Positions 18,399 through 27,077 of a stretch of 64,000 nt of DNA are shown in pieces. The notes under the pieces are model-generated. The model had not been told where the DNA came from, did no database searches, and saw only the letters and a list, made by a program, of their open reading frames with translations. Numbering within the stretch: the stretch's first letter is position 1; the number at the start of each line of letters is the position of its first letter. The translations under genes and the position numbers were made by a program. Origin of the DNA: Limosilactobacillus balticus (GTDB lineage: Bacteria; Bacillota; Bacilli; Lactobacillales; Lactobacillaceae); assembly GCF_014145615.1 (NCBI RefSeq), contig NZ_JACIVH010000042.1, positions 310,001 through 374,000 on the forward strand, given 5' to 3'.

Positions 18399-19727
18399 TT
18401 ACTTTGATAAAGTAGTAACGATAAAGCTATCAATATATGAATGGCGGTAATCCTGAATTTTTAAATCAAGGTTAGCTAACCTAATTGTTTCCCCTTCATG
18501 AATATCCTGGTAATTGTCCAATACGTATCCTGATAAAGTTACCACATCGCTATCTTCAGAATTTTTAAGATCAACGTGGAAGAAACGTTCAAAATCATAA
18601 ATGGTCGTTTTTCCATCAACTCGGTATTGATTTTTACCAAGTTTAGAAATCATATTATCTGAAACATTATCAATTTCGTCTCTTACCGTTCCAAAGAGTT
18701 CTTCATAAATGTCTTTATCAGTAATGATTCCGCTAGTTCCCCCGTACTCATCAACAACGACTACCATCGGCACCCGAGTACTAATCATTAACTTAAGAAC
18801 TTCGGTAATTGGGGTGGTTTCAGGAGTAGTAGGCATATGGCGGAGTACTTTTGCTAAGGATACCTCTCCGTTAATTTGTTTTTGTCGAATTAAGTCATAG
18901 TTAAAAACATAACCTAAAATTTTATCCTTATCATTATTAGCAACTACCGGTAAGCGACTGTATTTTGTTTTAAGATATAGTTTAATCGCGTCATTCACAG
19001 TTTTGTTTATATCAATGACAGTTAATTGCGTACGATCAATCATAATATCCTTAGCAACTTTATCATTAAAATCAAAGGCTCGCTCCATATATAATAAGTC
19101 ATTATGTTCAAGTTCACCGCCTTTGACAGCGTTTCGAGATAGGCTAATGATCTCACTTTGCGAAAGAACGTCTTGACTCTCATCAGCTGGCTTCATACCT
19201 AACATTTTAACAATTCCGTTGGCAGAACTATTAAGCAACCAGACGAAAGGATAAAAAGTAATGTGAAAATAGTGCAGTGGGGTGGTAACAAACATCAGAG
19301 TCTTGATTGGGATATCAATACTGATGTTTTTTGGTACAATCTCGGTTAAGACCACTTCAAAATATGTTAGAAGAAGAACTCCCACAATGGCACTTATAAC
19401 ATGGATGCCACTATTGTTTAGTGACCAGCTTGGCAACGAGAGAGCATCAGTTAAGAGCTCTTCAATTGTTCCTTCGCCGACCCAACCGAGGATAATTCCA
19501 CAAATTGAAACCCCTACTTGAGTGGTAGAAAGATATTCCGTTAGATTGGTGACCATTTTGATTGCACGGTTTATTTTCGCAGATGGTTTATCGCGCTTTG
19601 CTTGCATTTCTTCTAGGGCCGTTACCCGTGCCTGCACAAGCGCAAATTCGGCAGCCACAAAGAATGCCGCAAAGATAAATGTAATGATGATAATTATAAA
19701 GTTTGTGAATAGTTGGCCCTCATTCAA
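18399..19727 (-). CDS. CNNM/CBS-domain membrane protein (CorC/HlyC family)
   Basis: The protein has an N-terminal CNNM (DUF21) membrane domain of about 190 residues with four hydrophobic segments. A CBS pair follows (DIMIDRTQLTVID and VPMVVVVDEYGGTSGIITDKD), then a C-terminal CorC/HlyC domain. The family is often labelled 'hemolysin', but evidence points to Mg2+/Co2+ export or Na+/Mg2+ exchange. I use a TTG at 19727 because ATGAGG lies nine bases upstream; an ATG at 19742 is in frame but lacks a site, so the start is uncertain (442 or 447 residues). Confidence 0.85.
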   Translation of the reverse strand: MNEGQLFTNFIIIIITFIFAAFFVAAEFALVQARVTALEEMQAKRDKPSAKINRAIKMVTNLTEYLSTTQVGVSICGIILGWVGEGTIEELLTDALSLPSWSLNNSGIHVISAIVGVLLLTYFEVVLTEIVPKNISIDIPIKTLMFVTTPLHYFHITFYPFVWLLNSSANGIVKMLGMKPADESQDVLSQSEIISLSRNAVKGGELEHNDLLYMERAFDFNDKVAKDIMIDRTQLTVIDINKTVNDAIKLYLKTKYSRLPVVANNDKDKILGYVFNYDLIRQKQINGEVSLAKVLRHMPTTPETTPITEVLKLMISTRVPMVVVVDEYGGTSGIITDKDIYEELFGTVRDEIDNVSDNMISKLGKNQYRVDGKTTIYDFERFFHVDLKNSEDSDVVTLSGYVLDNYQDIHEGETIRLANLDLKIQDYRHSYIDSFIVTTLSK

Positions 19728-19899
19728 AATAACATTCCTCATTTCGATTGGTAAGTACAATTTATGTATATTATTTTACCATTCAAATAAGGCGTTATAA
19801 ATTAAAGCATGTTAAAAAGAAGGACATGTTTATTTCGTTCATTACCTAAAAAATGATAAGATTAGTAAAGGTAGATAGCTTAAGAAAAGAGGTTATATA

Positions 19900-20763
19900 G
19901 TGAGTAGTATTACAATTAATGATTTAGTCTATGATGCTAAATCAGGAGATCAATTAGACAACGTTTCATTAGAACTAAAGTCACCACAAGTAGTCGGAAT
20001 TTGCAGTAACGATACAGGGGCAGCAACTGCATTAGAAGATCTATTATCTGTCCGTGGAAAAATTTTAAATGGGGATGTAACAATTAACGGGGTTCCATTC
20101 AAAAAATATAAGCGTCAAAGCAAAAATGAGATCGGCCGAATTGATGATGTGGTTTTAAAAGGAAAAACAGTGGAGAAAGCTGTTGACCACGCATTACGCC
20201 ATCGTAAAAATGCTTTAAAACCAGAGCAAGCACTTCAAATGCTTAAATCATTAAAATTTGAACCAGACCAGATGATTGCTGCATTAAGTGAGGCTCAACA
20301 ACTAGAATTACGGATGGCGCTCCTTCTTACTTGGCAATGTTCAATCGTAATTTTGAGCGATGCCTTTGATGGCTTGGAGGCAGACAACCGGCAAATGATT
20401 GGTCACCTTGTTAAAGACTATGCGCAAAAGGTCGATGCCTTAGTGCTTTTCACAAGTAAAAATATTTCGACATTGATGAGGTTTGCTCATACTCTTTACT
20501 ACTTTAATGGCAGTCATTTGACTTCTACACGAGATTTATCAATGAATGATGGTGTAGATTGCACAGTGACAGTAATGGGTACCGGATTGTCAATTGATAA
20601 TGCGGTAAAGTTAGGAGCACACATGTTGGAAGAAGCAGGTAATGAGACCCGGTTCCTCTTTACTGGAAATATCCAAACATTATTGCCATTACTAGAGCAG
20701 AGCACCATTACTGATATCAGAATTGAAGATGCAACGATTGAAGATGAATTGATGGCTTACTAA
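19900..20763 (+). CDS. ABC-type ATPase-like protein with lost ATPase motifs
   Basis: The 287 residues align in outline with an ABC ATP-binding subunit: an N-terminal beta-rich start, a P-loop position, a signature-like LSEAQ and a Walker B-like segment VILSDAFDGLEADN. The key residues are missing. The P-loop position reads CSNDTGAATAL (no GxGKST), and the catalytic Glu after Walker B is Ala. The C-terminal 90 residues resemble the extra domain of some ABC ATPases (IEDATIEDELMAY). Hydrolysis is therefore unlikely, and the role may be structural or regulatory. The start is GTG after AGAGG. It heads a tight three-gene operon with no permease. Confidence 0.65.
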   Translation: MSSITINDLVYDAKSGDQLDNVSLELKSPQVVGICSNDTGAATALEDLLSVRGKILNGDVTINGVPFKKYKRQSKNEIGRIDDVVLKGKTVEKAVDHALRHRKNALKPEQALQMLKSLKFEPDQMIAALSEAQQLELRMALLLTWQCSIVILSDAFDGLEADNRQMIGHLVKDYAQKVDALVLFTSKNISTLMRFAHTLYYFNGSHLTSTRDLSMNDGVDCTVTVMGTGLSIDNAVKLGAHMLEEAGNETRFLFTGNIQTLLPLLEQSTITDIRIEDATIEDELMAY

Positions 20764-20780
20764 TAGATTTGGAGGTTGTT

Positions 20781-21305
20781 ATGGGTCGGATAGTTTTTAT
20801 TAGTCACCGGCATGACGATTTAGTACCAACGATTATCAAAAGGGTTCCAGAAGCAGTTGCGCTTACTAGTTTTAAATTTGAAATTCAGCGTGGGGATATA
20901 TTATGTTGGCTTCCCACTGTTACGGAGTATGTAGATGATGAAGTCCAAGAGTTAGCTGAATTGATTGACCATTCACTGTTTTTACCATCAAAAATAGTAA
21001 TGCTTTCGATTGCAGGAACAGCAGATGATGCGACCAATCAGCAATTACAGGAATGGTATGGACGACAGGCAACTCAGGCTGTTCTTGCTCATCAATATGC
21101 AGTTAAAATGATTGATGAATTTGAGTTGCCATATACTATTATTAGAGCCTTGCCAATTACTAATGAAGAAACTTCTCTTAAGGTTGTTAGTGAGGGTAGT
21201 GCTTTAGAAGGTAAAGAGATTGGATTAGAACAAGTAGCACAGATAATTGAACAAGCAGTTACTACCGATGATTTTCGGAATCAATCGATTGGAATTGCCC
21301 CATAA
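20781..21305 (+). CDS. Rossmann-like, NAD(P)-binding-family protein with degenerate cofactor motif
   Basis: This 174-residue protein resembles the short atypical SDR (YwnB/YhfK-like) proteins in its C-terminal half. FELPYTIIRALPIT corresponds to their 'WTIVRPG' strand, and EIGLEQVAQIIEQAV to the closing helix. The N-terminal glycine-rich GATG loop is absent: the protein starts MGRIVFISHRHDD. It may therefore not bind NAD(P). The ATG at 20781 has GGAGG five bases upstream. It is 17 bases after the ABC-like gene and 16 before the DUF1836 gene, so all three are one operon. Function unknown. Confidence 0.6.
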   Translation: MGRIVFISHRHDDLVPTIIKRVPEAVALTSFKFEIQRGDILCWLPTVTEYVDDEVQELAELIDHSLFLPSKIVMLSIAGTADDATNQQLQEWYGRQATQAVLAHQYAVKMIDEFELPYTIIRALPITNEETSLKVVSEGSALEGKEIGLEQVAQIIEQAVTTDDFRNQSIGIAP

Positions 21306-21321
21306 GAAAGCAGGTTGTGAT

Positions 21322-21849
21322 ATGGATAAATTAGAAGAATATCAACGATGGCAAAATAATTTAGCACGGGTGCGGTTTCCACGATGGAAAGAACTACCTA
21401 CACTAGGTTTGTATGTGGACCAAGTGGTGGCAATTGTAAATGAACAATTAAATCATTTGGGAATTGAGCCACTCACCAAATCAATGGTAAATAATTATGT
21501 GAAAAAGAAAGTTATTCAAGCACCAATCAAGAAAAAGTATGCTGTTAACCAATTAGTAGATCTTTTGCTGATTGGATTATTAAAATCAAATTTTTCACTA
21601 GATGATATTCGTGCAGGAATTGCTCAGGTTACTATGAATTCTTACCCGCAAGCTGCTTATGACCGCTTTGTCGAAATCTTAAATGCACTTTTAGCGGGAG
21701 AAGAAATTCCAAGTACTAATGTGATTAATCCACAAAATGATCGATTAATGACTTTAGCATTGAAGTCAGTATTATCGCGAATGGATGCTGCTCAATTATT
21801 AACTGCAATGCAAAAAGTTGCTCAACCTGCTCCGTTGGAAAATAATTAG
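21322..21849 (+). CDS. DUF1836 domain protein, likely DNA-binding
   Basis: A 175-residue protein of the DUF1836 family. The core is RWKELPTLGLYVDQVVAIVN, then KSMVNNYVKKKVI, which looks like a MerR-like helix-turn-helix start, followed by helical segments. These proteins are common in lactic acid bacteria and clostridia and are thought to be transcription regulators, but none is well characterised. The ATG at 21322 has CAGGTTGTG upstream. It is the third gene of the operon that begins with the ABC-like gene. Confidence 0.8.
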   Translation: MDKLEEYQRWQNNLARVRFPRWKELPTLGLYVDQVVAIVNEQLNHLGIEPLTKSMVNNYVKKKVIQAPIKKKYAVNQLVDLLLIGLLKSNFSLDDIRAGIAQVTMNSYPQAAYDRFVEILNALLAGEEIPSTNVINPQNDRLMTLALKSVLSRMDAAQLLTAMQKVAQPAPLENN

Positions 21850-21916
21850 TTTTAATTATTTTGTTGCAATTACAACAAAAAGATTTTAATATTGTAAACG
21901 AGGAGAATTTTTATCA

Positions 21917-22369
21917 ATGATTGATATTTTACGTGAAATAGGGATGATTGATCGAGCCCTCGATTCGATTGCCAATATTGAGTTCAAGAAAATCGATTTA
22001 GCACGTGGTCAATACCTATATGTTGTTCGTATTTATGAGCATCCAGGAATTATTTCAGAACAATTATCAAACTTGATAAAAGTAGACCGAACAACGATTG
22101 CCCGTGCTGTAAAAAAGCTTGAAAAAAATGGCTTTATTGAAAGAAAAAGTGATCCAACGAATAAGAAAATCAAGCGACTTTATGTTACTCAAAAAGGAAA
22201 AGAGATTTATCCCTTTATTATTCGTGAAAACCAATTTTCAAATAGTGAGGCATTGAAAGGCTTCTCGGAAAAAGAGGCTCAGCAGGTTCATGATTATCTA
22301 GTTCGTATCCGTCAAAATATTGATGGTGATTGGGATACTGTCAAGCATGGGGGCAAGCGTCAATATTAA
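21917..22369 (+). CDS. MarR-family transcriptional regulator
   Basis: A 150-residue winged-helix protein. The recognition-helix region is VDRTTIARAVKKLEKNGFIERK, followed by the wing DPTNKKIKRLYVTQKGK. MarR proteins usually respond to phenolic, oxidant or peptide signals and control neighbouring genes. The B3/B4-domain gene starts 23 bases downstream on the same strand and is the obvious co-transcribed partner. GAGGAG lies at proper spacing before the ATG. Confidence 0.9.
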   Translation: MIDILREIGMIDRALDSIANIEFKKIDLARGQYLYVVRIYEHPGIISEQLSNLIKVDRTTIARAVKKLEKNGFIERKSDPTNKKIKRLYVTQKGKEIYPFIIRENQFSNSEALKGFSEKEAQQVHDYLVRIRQNIDGDWDTVKHGGKRQY

Positions 22370-22392
22370 TTTATAAAGAGGAGATTATTTTT

Positions 22393-23118
22393 ATGAAGCA
22401 AGTGACGATTGATCCAAGTTTTTGGGAACTTTTTCCAGATGCACAAGTAAATATTTTGTTTGCAAATGGCATTAATAATCATAATGCTGATGATAACTAT
22501 GATGAACGAAAGAAACTATTAGCAAAAGCTACTCGCGAGGCTGATAAATTTTTAACTAATGAAACATTTCGCTTAAATCCAGTTGTTGACCAGTGGCGTC
22601 AAGCATTTCAACAATTTAAGAAAAAGAAAGGTGCACGCTCATCAATTGAGGCGCTATTAAAACGTGCCAATCAAGGACGGAAATTTGAACCAATTGAACC
22701 GCTTGTGGATGTCTACAATAGTATTTCCTTGAGCTATGGTGTTCCAGTAGGAATTGAAGATCGGAATAAGATTGCTGGTGACCTTCACCTTGGCGTTGCA
22801 AAAGGTGGCGAAGCATTTCGTCCAGTAGGTGCTGAAGATGATGAGCCTGCGTTGGAGGGCGAAGTTATTTATTATGACGATGAAGGTGCTGTTTGTCGTT
22901 GCCTCAACTGGCGTGAAGCTCAGCGAACAATGTTGACAGAAGATTCCCAAAATGTAGTTGCAGTTATGGAAGCAATTAATTCAGAACAAATTGAACGCGC
23001 TAATGAAGCGATGGAAGAATTGAGTAAGTTAATTAACCAATACTTTGGTGTAAATGCATCGCAAGTTTATCAACTAACTAAGGACCAACCGATTGCCGAA
23101 GTTCCAGATAATTTATAA
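22393..23118 (+). CDS. B3/B4 tRNA-binding-domain protein
   Basis: A 241-residue protein of the stand-alone B3/B4 family, related to the editing and tRNA-binding B3/B4 region of phenylalanyl-tRNA synthetase beta chains. Recognisable parts are VVDQWRQAFQQFKKKKGARSS, VDVYNSISLSYGVPVG and CRCLNWREAQRTML. Stand-alone proteins of this type are thought to edit misacylated tRNA or bind free amino acids, but the function is unproven. The ATG at 22393 has AAGAGGAG upstream. It is co-transcribed with the marR gene and ends at a long hairpin. Confidence 0.85.
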   Translation: MKQVTIDPSFWELFPDAQVNILFANGINNHNADDNYDERKKLLAKATREADKFLTNETFRLNPVVDQWRQAFQQFKKKKGARSSIEALLKRANQGRKFEPIEPLVDVYNSISLSYGVPVGIEDRNKIAGDLHLGVAKGGEAFRPVGAEDDEPALEGEVIYYDDEGAVCRCLNWREAQRTMLTEDSQNVVAVMEAINSEQIERANEAMEELSKLINQYFGVNASQVYQLTKDQPIAEVPDNL

Positions 23119-23167
23119 AAAAGAAAATGAGTGAAAAATGTCGACATTTTTCACTCATTTTCTTTTT
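23118..23167. terminator. Bidirectional terminator between the B3/B4 and AI-2E genes
   Basis: A 25-base perfect inverted repeat centred on GTCGAC at 23140-23145. Its A/T-rich ends give U tails both ways, and the right arm overlaps the end of the AI-2E gene. Confidence 0.9.
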
Positions 23168-24266
23168 GAATTGTTATTCTATTTTTTGCATCAGTACTTA
23201 ATAATTTATAAAGGGCTGCAAATAAGGGAACAGTGAACATCATTCCAAGAATTCCAGAAATTCCCCCGCCAATAATAACCGCGGCAAATACCCATACACT
23301 TGGGAGTCCAATTGATCTTCCAACAACTAGGGGGTAGGTAATGCGGTTATCTAATTGTTGAAGGAGAATAATAAAGATTAAGAAAATACCGGCTTGAAGT
23401 GGAGAAACGGCAAAAATGATAATTACTCCGACACTAGCTCCAAGGATGGCGCCAATGATTGGAATTAAAGCACCAAATGCAGTTACAACGCCGATCATTG
23501 AAGCATAAGGCATTCGTAAGATCGTCATCCCGATAAAACACGAGATGCCAAGAATAGCAGCATCTTTACACTGACCAACGATATAGTTACTGTAACTTTC
23601 ATCAAAAACTTTCAGGACTCTAATTATTTGTGACTGGTAGCGGCTAAAGTATGTTGAAAGTAACTTAGTAAATTGATGTTGCAACATTTCTTTATAGATC
23701 AAGAGGTAGATTGAAAAGAAAAAAGCAATAATTGCAGTTGTGGCAGCAGAAAATACAGACGAGGCTGTTGAAATGACTGTCCGGAAAGTTCCGCCAACGC
23801 CAGACGTAAGGTATTTACCAATTTTATCCCATTGGATTTTACTAGCATCAAAACTATTGATGAAGCCTTTAAAATCACTACTATGTTCAAAGTAATCGAT
23901 AAAATGGTTGATAATGTGACTATGATTAGCAATAAGCAATCTTACACACGTAATAAGTTCAGGAATTACCAGGGCAAAAACGATGGCAATTATTAGGATG
24001 ATTGTTAAGTAGGACAGCACTATTCCGACTGGACGCTTAAACTTTTGTGCACTTGGTTTCTTGAATAAATATAAGTAGAGGTGTTCATACTGTCTTAATA
24101 AGAGGTTAACGATATAAGCGACTATTCCACCTATTAAAAGAGGCATAGTTGCTGAAAAAATTGTTTGGATAAATTTAGCGACAATTTCCCAATAAGTGAT
24201 TGCCAAGTAGAGGATAAATAAGGCTAGTACTAAAGAAATATGACGGCGATTAATATATTGCTTCAC
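23151..24266 (-). CDS. AI-2E (PerM) family membrane protein
   Basis: A 371-residue permease of the AI-2E family with about eight transmembrane helices. The usual cytoplasmic insert follows the third helix (CVRLLIANHSHIINHF, then ILRMPYASMIGVVTAFGALIPIIGAILG). Members export autoinducer-2 or act as Na+/H+ antiporters; the substrate here is not known. The start is GTG at 24266 with GAGGAG upstream. The TIM-barrel gene ends only 12 bases before it on the same strand, so the two are one operon. Confidence 0.88.
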   Translation of the reverse strand: MKQYINRRHISLVLALFILYLAITYWEIVAKFIQTIFSATMPLLIGGIVAYIVNLLLRQYEHLYLYLFKKPSAQKFKRPVGIVLSYLTIILIIAIVFALVIPELITCVRLLIANHSHIINHFIDYFEHSSDFKGFINSFDASKIQWDKIGKYLTSGVGGTFRTVISTASSVFSAATTAIIAFFFSIYLLIYKEMLQHQFTKLLSTYFSRYQSQIIRVLKVFDESYSNYIVGQCKDAAILGISCFIGMTILRMPYASMIGVVTAFGALIPIIGAILGASVGVIIIFAVSPLQAGIFLIFIILLQQLDNRITYPLVVGRSIGLPSVWVFAAVIIGGGISGILGMMFTVPLFAALYKLLSTDAKNRITIQKENE

Positions 24267-24278
24267 GATAAATCTCCT

Positions 24279-25109
24279 CTATATATTAAGCTTTTGATAA
24301 AGTTTAACTAAATAATTATGACTGTCGATTTGTTCACGACAATTATTTTGATCATGTAAGTTAATTTCATAAATACTAGTAGCAACTGAGTTTAAGTGAG
24401 GCAAAACATTAGCCCAGTCGATTTTGCCAGTGCCGAGAGTAAGGCTATCGTGAGTTTCACCCATTGAATCAACTAGGTGATAGTGAACGACCCGATCTTT
24501 TAAGTGTTCTAGGGATGCGGCTAATTTCTGGTTGTTTCCATGAAGTTCAATAAAACAATGGGATGTATCAAAGGCAAGTCGATAATTATGCGCAAGAATT
24601 TCATCTTCTTGAAGAGGATCGCCATAAGCAAAGACTGGCGCAATTGAATTTTCAAACATAATATGATCACCGCCAGCATCTGCAAAACGATCTAATCGCT
24701 GATAAACAGCATTTCGGGCGTCCTCTACACTAGGATAGAGTGAAACAAAGTAACGTGATTCAGGACCGGCATAACCACCATGAACCAAAACTTGCACATC
24801 AAGGTCATCGGCCAAATAAAGTAGCTTTTCAGTTGTGAATTCGATGAAGCGATATAGGTCGGGGTATTGTTTTTCCGGGGCTACTACTTCTGAATGATGA
24901 TCTTGAAATTGCATTGGGTGATGTAGAATAATATTTTTAATACCAGCGTCTTTAACGTATTGAATTGCATCATAGAGACGATGATAACCCTCATCAGTAA
25001 AGTCATGAGCATCAGTGTAAAATTCATAAGTAGCAGGATTATATTGTAAGCGATCATCAATTTGGTTTAGTTGACTGCTTCCCTTTAATCCTAATTGTGG
25101 TAAAAACAT
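24279..25109 (-). CDS. Sugar phosphate isomerase/epimerase-like TIM barrel
   Basis: A 276-residue protein of the xylose isomerase-like (AP endonuclease 2) TIM-barrel family. Likely metal ligands appear in order: HHPMQF, VLVHGGY, FENSIA, FDTSHCF, VHYHLVDS and YEINLHDQ. Family members isomerise or epimerise small sugars or inositols, or cut abasic DNA; the short form here fits a sugar isomerase better than a nuclease. The substrate cannot be deduced. It is first in an operon with the AI-2E family gene. The ATG has AGGAGG upstream. Confidence 0.75.
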   Translation of the reverse strand: MFLPQLGLKGSSQLNQIDDRLQYNPATYEFYTDAHDFTDEGYHRLYDAIQYVKDAGIKNIILHHPMQFQDHHSEVVAPEKQYPDLYRFIEFTTEKLLYLADDLDVQVLVHGGYAGPESRYFVSLYPSVEDARNAVYQRLDRFADAGGDHIMFENSIAPVFAYGDPLQEDEILAHNYRLAFDTSHCFIELHGNNQKLAASLEHLKDRVVHYHLVDSMGETHDSLTLGTGKIDWANVLPHLNSVATSIYEINLHDQNNCREQIDSHNYLVKLYQKLNI

Positions 25110-25203
25110 ATACCTTACCTCCTAAAAACTAACTACTATCTTTATCTTACCAGATTTTGAACAATTTCTTATGGTAAGATACCATATTAAGGAGGTGTTT
25201 CAC

Positions 25204-26112
25204 ATGGAACAATGGTTGCCACGTCAGCCATTAATCTTGACACCAACTATTCCATTGATGTGGACAGTGGGATGGCTTTGTACAATGTCAGCATATATTA
25301 TTTTAGGTGGCCAACCACCATCCCCCAATCAGTTGCAGGACTCTGTTTTACTGGTTTCAGCTGTTATTTTAGTGATGAACATTTATAACCTAATACTAAT
25401 TTATCAACGAGTAGAAAAATATCGAAATCTTTCCACATATGCACCAAGGGCTTTGTTATTAGCTATTATTTTAATTATTTCAATTGTCTTAGCTTGGGGA
25501 CAGCCCAAAGTAGTTTTAATTCCTAACTACTTAAATATATGGGTCATGATATTTATTGTTTTAAATTGCTTGCAAGCTCTTTTGGGACAATTTTTTGCTC
25601 TCCTAGAACGGTCACAATCACGTCAAAAATTTGCTTCGATGTATTGGCCTATAGTAGTTTTATGTACTGCCGGAATTGTAACTCCGCCAAGTTTAGAATT
25701 ACATAATAGTTGGACTTTGCCATTTATTATTGCTGACTGCATTTTACTTATTTTCTTTATTTTAAGAAGTTGGCAAGAGGTACCTAGAATACTTATTAAA
25801 GTTCCAGCTAATAATAGTATTATCTATGAACTGCTAGTTGGAATTAATCTTGCAACGATAATTTTAACAGTGGTGAGTGGAGTCCTTTTTATTATGTTTA
25901 GCTTTATTAATAATGAAATGAGCAGAGTGTCGGCGTCCTTTGCTCTTAGTCCAACAATAAATGGAATTAGTGGATTAATAATAGGAGCGATGCAACGGTA
26001 TAATAATGATTATCGGTATGGACATGTAAAAGGACATCCACAAAGATATATTTATTGCGGAATTTTCCTGATGATTATTTTATTGGGACTGAGTTTCATT
26101 TTAAATGAATAG
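25204..26112 (+). CDS. Hypothetical multi-pass membrane protein
   Basis: A 302-residue protein that I do not recognise. It has about eight hydrophobic segments separated by short loops, no signal peptide and no obvious metal, nucleotide or channel motif. The ATG at 25204 has AAGGAGG eight bases upstream, which makes expression convincing. It is a single-gene unit between the TIM-barrel gene and pduF, at the left edge of the pdu region, and does not share a start region with pduF. A carrier or a membrane-bound enzyme are both possible. Confidence 0.6.
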   Translation: MEQWLPRQPLILTPTIPLMWTVGWLCTMSAYIILGGQPPSPNQLQDSVLLVSAVILVMNIYNLILIYQRVEKYRNLSTYAPRALLLAIILIISIVLAWGQPKVVLIPNYLNIWVMIFIVLNCLQALLGQFFALLERSQSRQKFASMYWPIVVLCTAGIVTPPSLELHNSWTLPFIIADCILLIFFILRSWQEVPRILIKVPANNSIIYELLVGINLATIILTVVSGVLFIMFSFINNEMSRVSASFALSPTINGISGLIIGAMQRYNNDYRYGHVKGHPQRYIYCGIFLMIILLGLSFILNE

Positions 26113-26236
26113 CTAATAATTTCTGGTAAGGAACATGATTTTTTTGTGTATTAATTTGTAAAATATTGCCGTTATTGAACAGTTAATACAATAAAGACAA
26201 TAAAATACATAATTAATGTGTTAGCATTATATGTAT

Positions 26237-26250
26237 AGAAAGCGCATACA
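26237..26250 (+). promoter_or_regulatory. Possible cre site upstream of pduF
   Basis: AGAAAGCGCATACA matches the cre consensus at 12 of 14 positions and lies 36 bases before the pduF start. It is also framed by TGTAT/ATACA. No clean promoter is evident around it. Confidence 0.45.
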
Positions 26251-26285
26251 ATTTGGAAATAATATAAAAAGGTTGGTGTTTAGAC

Positions 26286-26993
26286 ATGCATGGATTTATT
26301 GGCGAATTTTTTGGCACCATGGTTTTAATCCTATTAGGAGCAGGATGTTGTGCTGGTAATAGTTTGAATAAAACATATGGAAAACAAAGTGGCTGGTGGT
26401 TTATCTGTATTTCATGGGGCTTAGCAGTTACAATGGGAGTTTATGTTGCCGGATTTCTGGGCTCATTAGGGCACTTAAATCCCGCTGTAACAATTCCCTT
26501 TGCAGTATTCGGATTATTCCCATGGAGTAATGTTATTCCTTACCTGCTAGGGCAATTTTTAGGTGCATTTGTTGGTGCAGTATTAGTAATTATTCAATTC
26601 TATCCACAATTTAAAGCTACTCCAAATGAAGAAGAAGGAAATAATGTTGGTATTTTTGCTACTCGCCCAGCGATAAATAGTCCAATTTTTAACTTCTTCT
26701 CAGAAGTGATTGCAACTTTTGCATTTATTTTTGTACTCTTAAATCTTGGAAACTTTACGCAAGGTTTAAAGCCATTTATTGTAGGGATGGTTATTGCAGT
26801 TGTTGGTACTTGTCTTGGGACAACCACTGGTTTCGCCTTAAATCCAGCCCGTGATTGGTCACCTCGATTAGCATATACTATTTTGCCAGTTCCTAATAAG
26901 GGCGTTTCAGAATGGTGGTACGCATGGGTTCCAATGTGTGGCCCAATTGTTGGAGGTCTTCTTGCGTGTGCTTTACAAACGGCACTAGTTTAG
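26286..26993 (+). CDS. pduF: Glycerol/propanediol facilitator (aquaglyceroporin)
   Basis: A 235-residue MIP-family channel with six transmembrane helices. The two NPA boxes are HLNPAVTIPFAVFG near residue 67 and LNPARDWSPRLAYT near residue 185; the Asp after NPAR is the GlpF-type signature for polyol passage. It lets glycerol or 1,2-propanediol diffuse in to the microcompartment enzymes. It lies just upstream of the pdu regulator and operon but has its own terminator, so it is transcribed separately. A plain glycerol-metabolism GlpF cannot be ruled out from sequence alone. Confidence 0.9.
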   Translation: MHGFIGEFFGTMVLILLGAGCCAGNSLNKTYGKQSGWWFICISWGLAVTMGVYVAGFLGSLGHLNPAVTIPFAVFGLFPWSNVIPYLLGQFLGAFVGAVLVIIQFYPQFKATPNEEEGNNVGIFATRPAINSPIFNFFSEVIATFAFIFVLLNLGNFTQGLKPFIVGMVIAVVGTCLGTTTGFALNPARDWSPRLAYTILPVPNKGVSEWWYAWVPMCGPIVGGLLACALQTALV

Positions 26994-27006
26994 TAAACCT
27001 AGAAAA

Positions 27007-27036
27007 AAGGAGGCTAATTAATATAGCCTCCTTATT
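27007..27036 (+). terminator. Terminator after pduF
   Basis: AAGGAGGCTA (27007-27016) pairs with TAGCCTCCTT (27024-27033), followed by a short T-rich tail. Confidence 0.75.
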
Positions 27037-27077
27037 TAGTTTAAATAAAATATGAAATACCTCATAGGAGAAAATTA

